A DNA stretch of 5,972 nucleotides from CAZTAK01 sp964611585 (GTDB lineage: Bacteria; Pseudomonadota; Alphaproteobacteria; SHVP01), in NCBI GenBank assembly GCA_964611585.1, contig CAZTAK010000108.1, forward strand, positions 1 through 5,972, read 5' to 3'. Positions 1 through 4,202 of the stretch are shown in pieces; position 1 is the stretch's first letter, and every line of letters starts with the position of its first letter. The notes beneath the pieces were generated by a model. It worked only from the letters and a program-made list of their open reading frames with translations, was not told the origin of the DNA and ran no database searches. The position numbers and the translations under genes are program-made.

Positions 1-226
1 TATCGCCCTCGCGGACGTGGATAACCTGAATGATGCCGCCTTCGAGATGTTGGATGACCTTGATCTGATCGCGCGGCACCACGGCCGCGTCGGCGGTCGC
101 CACTTCTTCCAGTTCGGCGAGGGTGGACCACACGATGGCGGCGACAAGCACCGTGATGATGAGGTAGGCGAATGGGCGCCAGCTAGGGATCGGGCTGGAT
201 TGAACAAGTTCGTCAAGTTGGCTCAC
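1..226 (-). CDS. HlyD-family type I secretion membrane fusion protein (N-terminal 75 residues, cut by window edge)
   Basis: This is the periplasmic adaptor of a type I secretion system, which links the inner-membrane ABC exporter to a TolC-like outer-membrane channel. Translating the minus strand from the GTG at 226-224 gives a short cytoplasmic leader (MSQLDELVQSSPIPSWRPF), one membrane segment at about residues 19-36 (AYLIITVLVAAIVWSTLA), and then the start of the periplasmic part. Residues 57-75 contain VIQHLEGGIIQVIHVREGD, the typical HlyD/PrtE/LapC lipoyl-like N-terminal hairpin. The GTG overlaps the TGA of the upstream exporter gene (GTGA, 226-223), so the two are probably translationally coupled. 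An AAGG lies about 8 nt upstream of the GTG. The gene continues past position 1, so the coiled coil and C-terminal beta-barrel are not visible. The family call is firm; the exported substrate cannot be inferred. Confidence 0.9.
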   Translation of the reverse strand, partial: MSQLDELVQSSPIPSWRPFAYLIITVLVAAIVWSTLAELEEVATADAAVVPRDQIKVIQHLEGGIIQVIHVREGD

Positions 227-1821
227 GGCTTCAACCTTTTGGTCCCCTCGCCGGCTGTGGGCAGTCCCTCGGGCGCCTCGACCGCGGCTTCGGGCGCCGC
301 CGGCTTCCCGTCAGCACCTTCAAGCACGCCACGTTCACCGGAATTCGTCTTGAGCCCCGTTCCGACACGGGGCGTGGGACCGGTGCCGGTGGGCGCGGGC
401 GCGGGCGCGGCAGGCGTCGCCGGATTGGGTGGCGCCGGACGCGGGACGGCAGACCCCGGCGCCGAAACGCCAGGTGCGGCGACTGAAGGAACGGCGCGGC
501 GCGGCGCCGGCCGCGGCGCGCGCGCGCCCAACAGCTCGGGAAGCACGTCTTGCGGCTTGCCCGACCGCACAATCTTGCCGCGCTGCAACACCAGAACCTG
601 TTGACTGGCTGCGAGGAGCGCCTGGCTGTGGGTGATGACGATAACGGTATGGTCCTTGGCCAATTCGATAAGGGTATTGCAAAGCTCTTGCTCGCCCTGC
701 CGGTCGAGATTGCTGGAGGTTTCATCCATCATGATGACCGGCGGGTCGCCCACCAGCGCGCGTGCAATGGCGACGCGCTGCCGCATTCCGCCCGGCAGCA
801 GATGTCCGGCTTCGCCAATGTCGGTCGCATAGCCATCCGGCAGATCGATCAGAAAATCGTGCAAGCCCGCCAGTTTGGACGCGCGCATGACCTCTTCGTC
901 GCTGGCGTCCGGGCGCGCTTTGGCAACATTGTCGCGGATCGATCCCGCAAACAGAAACACTTCCTGCGGCACATACCCGATCCATCCCGACAGCTCCCTA
1001 CGTGTGAACTGGGCAATATCGGCGCCGTCGAACAAGACGCGTCCGCTGGACGGCTTGTACAAACCCGGAAGCAACTTTGACAGCGTGGTCTTGCCGCCGC
1101 CGTTGGAGCCCATGATGGTCACGCAGGTATTGGGACCCATTTGAATGCGCACGTTGTCGATTACCGGCGCGCCGCCTTCGATGTAACTGAAACTGACATT
1201 TTCGACGGTGATTTCGCCGACCGGCCGGCCCATTTCGATGCCGACTTCCTGGCGTTCCTCTTCGGAGTCGAACAGGTGGCTCAACCGCCCCGCCGCCTGC
1301 CGGAACGAAACGAAATTCCGCCACGATCCGACCAGTTGATTAAACGGACTCAGGATTCTCCCTGCCAGCATGTTGGCGGCGATCAGGGCGCCGACGGTCA
1401 GATCCTGATTGATAATGGCGAGTGCACCGACCGTAGTCATCGATACCGTGGTTGCCGCGGTCAGCGCCGAACCGATATTGCCGTAAAAATCCGACTTGCG
1501 GCCACGATTGATCGTTTCCTTGATGGTGGCGGAGTGTTTTTCGTCCCATACCGGGCGGATGGCGTCTTCGAGCCCCAGCGCCTTGACTGTCATGCGGCCC
1601 GAAATCATTTCCGAAACCACGGCATCACGGCCGAAGCCGGTTTGCCGTTCTTCCCGATTGGCCGCGTTGAGAACCGACGCCGACCGCCAGGCCAAAATGA
1701 GAAACAGCGGCAGCATGATCGCCAGGACCCATACCACCGGCGTCGCGATCGTCACCACCAACGCGATGAAGATGAACGCAAACGGCAGGTCCGTCAGCAG
1801 GATTGCCGACGGGCCCGACAA
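223..1821 (-). CDS. C-terminal fragment of the type I secretion ABC exporter: membrane segments 3-6, ATPase domain, Pro/Ala tail
   Basis: The longest open stretch after the TAA can start only at a TTG (1821-1819), which has no visible ribosome binding site and corresponds to codon 132 of the full frame. Numbering by the full frame, segments 3-4 lie at about 137-176 (ILLTDLPFAFIFIALVVTIA and onward) and segments 5-6 at about 248-290. The ATPase domain has Walker A GSNGGGKT at 369-376, Q-loop Gln 417, signature LPGGM at 473-477, Walker B VIMMDE with Asp 497 and Glu 498, D-loop SNLD, and H-loop His 529. The signature has Pro where Ser of LSGG(Q/M) is normal, and the residues after Walker B read TSSNLD rather than the usual PTSNLD. 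From about residue 565 to 663 the chain is Pro/Ala-rich low complexity. As a free-standing product it would lack the first two membrane segments. Confidence 0.6.
   Translation of the reverse strand: MSGPSAILLTDLPFAFIFIALVVTIATPVVWVLAIMLPLFLILAWRSASVLNAANREERQTGFGRDAVVSEMISGRMTVKALGLEDAIRPVWDEKHSATIKETINRGRKSDFYGNIGSALTAATTVSMTTVGALAIINQDLTVGALIAANMLAGRILSPFNQLVGSWRNFVSFRQAAGRLSHLFDSEEERQEVGIEMGRPVGEITVENVSFSYIEGGAPVIDNVRIQMGPNTCVTIMGSNGGGKTTLSKLLPGLYKPSSGRVLFDGADIAQFTRRELSGWIGYVPQEVFLFAGSIRDNVAKARPDASDEEVMRASKLAGLHDFLIDLPDGYATDIGEAGHLLPGGMRQRVAIARALVGDPPVIMMDETSSNLDRQGEQELCNTLIELAKDHTVIVITHSQALLAASQQVLVLQRGKIVRSGKPQDVLPELLGARAPRPAPRRAVPSVAAPGVSAPGSAVPRPAPPNPATPAAPAPAPTGTGPTPRVGTGLKTNSGERGVLEGADGKPAAPEAAVEAPEGLPTAGEGTKRLKP
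391..530. repeat. Low-complexity GC repeats encoding the Pro/Ala tail of the exporter
   Basis: Three perfect tandem copies of GGGCGC occupy 391-408, coding Ala-Pro alternation on the minus strand. A second GC-only patch at about 492-528 is built from GGCGC and CGCG units and codes for the Arg/Ala/Pro-rich part just after the ATPase domain. Such tracts are prone to polymerase slippage, and the length of the tail probably varies between relatives. Confidence 0.5.
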
Positions 1822-1836
1822 CGTATTGCGGACGAC

Positions 1837-1839
1837 TTA
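1837..1839 (-). other. In-frame ochre codon splitting the exporter gene
   Basis: The plus strand reads TTA here, which is TAA on the coding (minus) strand, in the context GAC GTC TAA GTC GTC CGC. Frame arithmetic confirms that the codons on either side belong to the same reading frame (2214 to 223 is 1992 nt, 664 codons). The complete genes in the window end in TGA or TAG; this is the only TAA in the frame of a recognisable gene. Confidence 0.85.
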
Positions 1840-2214
1840 GACGTCCCGGAACAGGGAATTCCAGTACGCGTTGGGCTTTGCCTCCAGCGCCGCCATTGGC
1901 AGCGCGAGGATCTTATTGAACAGTTTGTTGCCAACCGCGACATCAATGCGAAGCGCCGACCGCTGCATCATCCGGGCGCGGGATTGGCGCAGCACGAAAT
2001 CGAAAGCCACGACAACGATCATGCCGATGACGAGGCCTTCCAGGGTTGTCAGGCCGGCGCTGAAGATGACCCGGTCGTACACCTGCAACGAAAACACCGG
2101 CACCGCCAACGCCAGAACGTTGACGAACAGCGACATCAGGAAGACTTCGCGATAAACCGAGTGCAGCGGTCGCGTGATCTCGCGCAACCAGTCCGGCTGG
2201 GGTTCGTCTGCCAT
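1837..2214 (-). CDS. N-terminal fragment of the type I secretion ABC exporter (125 aa, ends at the in-frame TAA)
   Basis: This is the piece that would be translated if TAA at 1839-1837 ends synthesis. It has a short soluble leader with a Trp-Leu-Arg start (MADEPQPDWLREITRPLHSV), membrane segment 1 at about residues 24-44, the family motif LQVYDRVI at 43-50, and membrane segment 2 at about 56-75. An Arg-rich cytoplasmic stretch follows (LRQSRARMMQRSALRIDVAV), then GNKLFNKILALP, both typical of LapB/PrtD transmembrane domains. It stops in YWNSLFRDV, before segment 3 and before any ATPase sequence, so by itself it cannot be a transporter. The start is set by a moderate Shine-Dalgarno at 2229-2226. 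Confidence 0.6.
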   Translation of the reverse strand: MADEPQPDWLREITRPLHSVYREVFLMSLFVNVLALAVPVFSLQVYDRVIFSAGLTTLEGLVIGMIVVVAFDFVLRQSRARMMQRSALRIDVAVGNKLFNKILALPMAALEAKPNAYWNSLFRDV

Positions 2215-2252
2215 TGGAGGCGTAACTCCGCTAGACCTCGTTACCGAAACGC

Positions 2253-2285
2253 ATAATAGTCTGGTTTGAGACATTTGTATGGCAA
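2253..2285 (-). promoter_or_regulatory. Weak candidate promoter for the secretion genes
   Basis: The minus strand has TATTAT (2258-2253), a 5-of-6 match to the -10 consensus, about 39 nt upstream of the exporter ATG. The nearest -35-like element is TTGCCA at 2285-2280, giving a spacer of 21 bp, longer than optimal. It lies in the 98-bp divergent gap between the exporter and the thioesterase gene, where a promoter for each direction is expected. No convincing plus-strand promoter could be picked out for the thioesterase. Confidence 0.25.
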
Positions 2286-2312
2286 AACGAGGCCCCGGAG
2301 GCAGCAATCGGC

Positions 2313-2747
2313 ATGAAGAAGACGGACGAATATGCAGCAATTCCCGACGGATTCGTCGCCGCCGAATCGGGCGGTGCTTTCGCCCGGACGGCGGGGCCTT
2401 TTTTCTTGCCCGCCAGCGGCGGCGCGGCCTGCGTCGCCATGCGGGCGTTCGACCGCCACGCCAACCCCCTCGACTGGGTTCATGGCGGCGCACTCATGAC
2501 CCTTGCGGATCAAGCCTCGGGCGCGGCGGCGTCCATCGCCCTGGGACGCGATGCCCGGTTTGCGACGGTCAGCCTCAACTGCGATTTTCTGGCGCCGGCG
2601 CGGCCGGGTGACTGGATCGAGGCCGAGGGCGAGGTCGTGCGACGCACCCGCAGCCTGATTTTCACCCACGTCCGGGTGCGAACCGGCGAAACGCTGCTGA
2701 TGACGGCAAGCGGCATCTGGAAGATTCTGAACCAGGACGGGGAATGA
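2313..2747 (+). CDS. PaaI-family hotdog acyl-CoA thioesterase
   Basis: This 144-residue protein has the length and motifs of the PaaI / YbgC-like hotdog thioesterases, which hydrolyse acyl- or aryl-CoA thioesters to free acid and CoA in the cytoplasm. The key stretch is DWVHGGALMTLADQASGAAA: the HGG at residues 57-59 begins the long central helix, and Asp 66, seven residues after the last Gly, is where PaaI-type enzymes carry their catalytic acid. The later strands read VSLNCDFLAPARPGDWIEAE and VVRRTRSLIFTHVRV, typical of the subfamily. GGAGG at 2297-2301 lies 11 nt before the ATG and supports this start. The gene is divergent from the secretion genes and convergent with SCP2. The natural substrate is unknown; neighbouring acyl-CoA genes suggest clearance of acyl-CoA intermediates. 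Confidence 0.88.
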   Translation: MKKTDEYAAIPDGFVAAESGGAFARTAGPFFLPASGGAACVAMRAFDRHANPLDWVHGGALMTLADQASGAAASIALGRDARFATVSLNCDFLAPARPGDWIEAEGEVVRRTRSLIFTHVRVRTGETLLMTASGIWKILNQDGE

Positions 2748-2749
2748 TC

Positions 2750-2786
2750 GCGCCGATGCCCTCGGCGGGGCCGCCGGTTTGGGCGC
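2750..2786. terminator. GC-rich hairpin between convergent thioesterase and SCP2 genes
   Basis: The 64-bp gap between the two stop codons contains CGGCG (2763-2767) facing CGCCG (2772-2776) around a 4-nt loop, followed by GTTT. A flanking pair GCGCC (2750-2754) / GGCGC (2782-2786) can extend the fold. There is no long T run, so it is at best a weak bidirectional terminator. Confidence 0.3.
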
Positions 2787-2811
2787 AGGGACGTTGCCGC
2801 GCGGAACGCCC

Positions 2812-3108
2812 CTAAAGCACGCTCGATAGTTTCATCGCGATGCCCATGTCCCCTTCAACCTTCAACTTTCCCATCATGAAGGCGGTTGTGGCGTCGAGGT
2901 CGCCGGACAAGAGCGATTCGAAATCGTCCAAACCTATTCTGATCGTGCAGTCAGCCTCGTTTTCGTCGTTCGTCACCGTGTTGGGACTGGCTGCGCCGTC
3001 CACGAAGATGATCCCCGCCTCGCCCAGGTCGAATTTGATCGTCGCCCCGAGGCCCGAATCCTCACCCACGCGCGAGCGGATGCTGTCTGTCAGCGATTCG
3101 AGGCTCAT
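2812..3108 (-). CDS. SCP2 sterol-binding (sterol carrier protein 2) domain protein
   Basis: This is a stand-alone SCP2 domain of 98 residues, the usual size for bacterial single-domain members, which bind lipids or fatty acyl-CoA in a hydrophobic pocket and may present them to acyl-CoA enzymes. The recognisable parts are GATIKFDLGEAGIIFVDG (about 21-38), the strand DCTIRIGLDDFESLLSGDLD (53-72) and the C-terminal signature TTAFMMGKLKVEGDMGIAMKL (74-94), with the MMGKLKVEGD core that defines the family. There is no signal peptide, so it is cytoplasmic. AGGA at 3120-3117 sits 8 nt before the ATG. It is divergent from the crotonase gene, and a promoter with a palindromic spacer lies about 50-80 bp upstream. 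The family call is secure; the ligand is unknown. Confidence 0.9.
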   Translation of the reverse strand: MSLESLTDSIRSRVGEDSGLGATIKFDLGEAGIIFVDGAASPNTVTNDENEADCTIRIGLDDFESLLSGDLDATTAFMMGKLKVEGDMGIAMKLSSVL

Positions 3109-3160
3109 ATCCGGATTCCTTTCAGCACACGGCCGCAGGCGCCAGCGCCCGGGCGGTCGT

Positions 3161-3188
3161 ACTATGGGGTCCCGCGGGACCCTGTCAA
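3161..3188 (-). promoter_or_regulatory. Candidate promoter of the SCP2 gene, with palindromic spacer
   Basis: On the minus strand a perfect -35 box TTGACA (3188-3183) is followed by exactly 16 bp and then CATAGT (3166-3161), which matches the -10 consensus at four of six positions including A2 and T6. Transcription would start near 3154-3152, leaving a leader of about 45 nt that contains the AGGA ribosome binding site of the SCP2 gene. Position, direction and box quality agree, but the -10 is imperfect. Confidence 0.5.
3167..3182. promoter_or_regulatory. Perfect 16-bp palindrome, candidate operator
   Basis: GGGTCCCGCGGGACCC equals its own reverse complement across all 16 positions, centred between 3174 and 3175. 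It exactly fills the spacer of the promoter reading toward SCP2 and lies about 90 bp upstream of the crotonase start, so a dimeric regulator bound here could affect both divergent genes. No regulator gene is in the window, and the identity of any binding protein is unknown. Confidence 0.45.
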
Positions 3189-3260
3189 CAGCCAGCGATT
3201 CGGCATCTGGACGCAGCGGTGCAATGCCCTACCATGCCGCCGCCTGACCCCAAGCGCCCC

Positions 3261-3265
3261 GGAGG
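3261..3265 (+). promoter_or_regulatory. Ribosome binding site that sets the crotonase start
   Basis: GGAGG lies 7 nt before the GTG at 3273-3275, an ideal spacing. The upstream in-frame candidates, GTG at 3219 and ATG at 3234, have no comparable Shine-Dalgarno, and the extra residues they would add (a Pro-rich stretch) do not resemble a crotonase N-terminus. Confidence 0.65.
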
Positions 3266-3272
3266 ACCTGCC

Positions 3273-4103
3273 GTGCCCGCCCCCCTGCCGCCATGCGAAT
3301 ATCTCTCGCTCGATCTCGACGATTATTGCCTCACCGTGGTCTTCGACCGGTCCGAGGCGCGCAACGCCATGAACGTGGCGATGGCGGATGAGGTCGAGGC
3401 GGTCGTGGCCGCCGCCGCGAGCCGGCCCGAAATCTCCGTCATCGTCTTTCGCGCCCAGGGCCGGCATTTTTGCGCCGGCGGCGATCTCAAGGACATGACG
3501 GAAGTTATGGAGCCGCCCGCAACCGGCGCCGAGGACCGTCTTTACTGGGTCAACCGGCGTTTCGGCGACCTGCTGACCCGGATCGATTCGGTGCCGCAGG
3601 TGGTGATCAGCGTGGTCCAGGGCGCGGCACGGGGCGCCGGTTTCGGGATTGCCTGCGTCTCCGACGTAGTTATCGCGCACGAGAACGCGACTTTCGCCAT
3701 GCCGGAAACGGGCCTCGGACTGCCGCCGGCGCAAATCCTTCCGTTCGTCGCGATGCGCCTGGGGCAACACGAGGCGCGCCGACTGGCGCTGACGGGGCGG
3801 CCGCTTACTGCCGCCGATGCGCACCGGACCGGATTGGTGCATCTGGTGTGTGCCGGCGAAGCGGCGGCGACCGCGGCGCTCTCGGACTTGCTCGATGACA
3901 TCGCCCGCCGCGGACCCGACGCGCTTGCCGAGGCCAAACGGCTGATCAATCAGGTCGGCCAGGTGCCGCTATCGCTGCTGCTCGATCGGGGGGCGCGGCT
4001 GGTGGCGCGCTCGTCGCGCAATGGCGAGGGGAATGAGGGCCTTGCCGCCTTCGTCGAAAAGCGCCCGCCCGCCTGGGCTTCGCGCGCCGACCGCCAGACC
4101 TAG
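3273..4103 (+). CDS. Enoyl-CoA hydratase/isomerase (crotonase) family protein
   Basis: This 276-residue protein belongs to the crotonase superfamily, which stabilises acyl-CoA enolates in an oxyanion hole. With the GTG at 3273 it begins MPAPLPPCEYLSLDLDD, the usual crotonase start. Visible features are the substrate-proximal EARNAMN (28-34), the first oxyanion-hole segment HFCAGGDLKDM (65-75), the second GAARGAGFGIA (117-127), and MPETGLGLPPAQILPFV (143-159). Aligned with rat mitochondrial enoyl-CoA hydratase, Glu164 corresponds to Glu 145 here, but Glu144 corresponds to Gly 125, so only one of the two catalytic acids is kept. That argues against simple crotonyl-CoA hydratase chemistry and leaves isomerase, glutaconyl-type hydratase or another reaction open. 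The PPAQI segment recalls, from memory, isohexenylglutaconyl-CoA hydratase (AtuE) relatives, a tentative link. An alternative start at 3219 or 3234 is possible. Confidence 0.88.
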   Translation: MPAPLPPCEYLSLDLDDYCLTVVFDRSEARNAMNVAMADEVEAVVAAAASRPEISVIVFRAQGRHFCAGGDLKDMTEVMEPPATGAEDRLYWVNRRFGDLLTRIDSVPQVVISVVQGAARGAGFGIACVSDVVIAHENATFAMPETGLGLPPAQILPFVAMRLGQHEARRLALTGRPLTAADAHRTGLVHLVCAGEAAATAALSDLLDDIARRGPDALAEAKRLINQVGQVPLSLLLDRGARLVARSSRNGEGNEGLAAFVEKRPPAWASRADRQT

Positions 4104-4142
4104 AGCTTTTCCCGTTCGCATACGCTCACGCGAAAAGCTCTA
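4101..4142. terminator. Inverted repeat at the crotonase stop codon, possible bidirectional terminator or dispersed intergenic repeat
   Basis: TAGAGCTTTTC (4101-4111) and GAAAAGCTCTA (4132-4142) form a perfect 11-bp stem; after one C/C mismatch three more pairs (CGT/ACG) leave a loop of about 12 nt. The stem begins with the TAG stop of the crotonase. It lies between convergent genes, so termination is the natural role. No long T run follows. The sequence also resembles AGAGCTTTTC-type stem-loops that recur in intergenic DNA of alphaproteobacteria (recollection, not a search). Confidence 0.5.
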
Positions 4143-4158
4143 TCCCTTTGACATGGTA

Positions 4159-4202
4159 CGCAAATCGTCGTCGCCGGCGATTCCGCCGGCTCGGGATTTG
4201 CG
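4159..4202. terminator. Second hairpin, immediately downstream of the acyl-CoA dehydrogenase stop
   Basis: CGCAAATC (4159-4166) is perfectly complementary to GATTTGCG (4195-4202), and inside it GCCGGC (4173-4178) can pair with GCCGGC (4185-4190) around a 6-nt loop. The outer arm directly abuts the TAG stop of the dehydrogenase (4205-4203). It could act as a terminator or 3' stabilising structure for that transcript. The AT-rich outer stem on a GC inner stem is not a textbook intrinsic terminator. Confidence 0.4.

Larger units (their letters stand above)
223..2214 (-). pseudogene. Type I secretion ABC exporter (permease/ATPase) interrupted by one in-frame TAA
   Basis: Reading from the ATG at 2214-2212 to the TGA at 225-223 gives one continuous frame of 663 codons plus stop, broken only at codon 126 by TAA (1839-1837). 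The flanking residues are YWNSLFRDV before the stop and VVRNTLSGPSA after it; in this family the stretch reads roughly FRDV-E/D-VRNTLSG, so a Glu codon GAA changed to TAA by one base is the simplest history. The protein has no N-terminal C39-like domain and begins about 22 residues before the first membrane segment, as in PrtD-like exporters. Membrane segments are followed by an ABC ATPase domain (about residues 335-555) and a Pro/Ala-rich tail. An HlyD-type partner follows in overlap. No other stop or frameshift is present, so decay is recent, or the stop is a sequencing error or is read through. The ATG is chosen because GGAG sits 11 nt upstream; an in-frame ATG at 2274 has no ribosome binding site. 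Confidence 0.8.

Noticed and set aside
391..408. The GGGCGC tandem repeat as a CRISPR or regulatory repeat
   Set aside because: It has three 6-bp units without spacers and sits within coding sequence for an Ala-Pro tail.
17..604. A 195-codon plus-strand open frame over the HlyD start and exporter tail
   Set aside because: Its Gly/Ala/Pro-rich translation is the mirror of the low-complexity tail, and the opposite strand carries the recognisable HlyD sequence.
1837..1839. Genetic-code reassignment of TAA
   Set aside because: Only one TAA occurs within a recognisable gene frame, and one codon cannot support reassignment; a point mutation or sequence error is simpler.
1141..2256. A 371-codon open frame on the plus strand
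   Set aside because: It lies antisense to the exporter gene, is rich in Arg/His/Gln/Asp as expected from a complementary high-GC frame, and matches no family. The minus strand gives a clear transporter.
1837..2493. A longer N-terminus for the exporter, starting at 2493 or 2274
   Set aside because: The extension would run into the divergent thioesterase gene, has an Arg-rich shadow composition, and lacks a ribosome binding site; the protein family starts near the ATG at 2214.
2241..2669. A minus-strand open frame across the thioesterase gene
   Set aside because: No family resemblance; the plus strand encodes a clear PaaI hotdog protein with a ribosome binding site.
3162..3842. A 226-codon minus-strand open frame over the crotonase
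   Set aside because: It is an antisense shadow with Arg/Gly/His-rich composition; the plus strand has the crotonase motifs.
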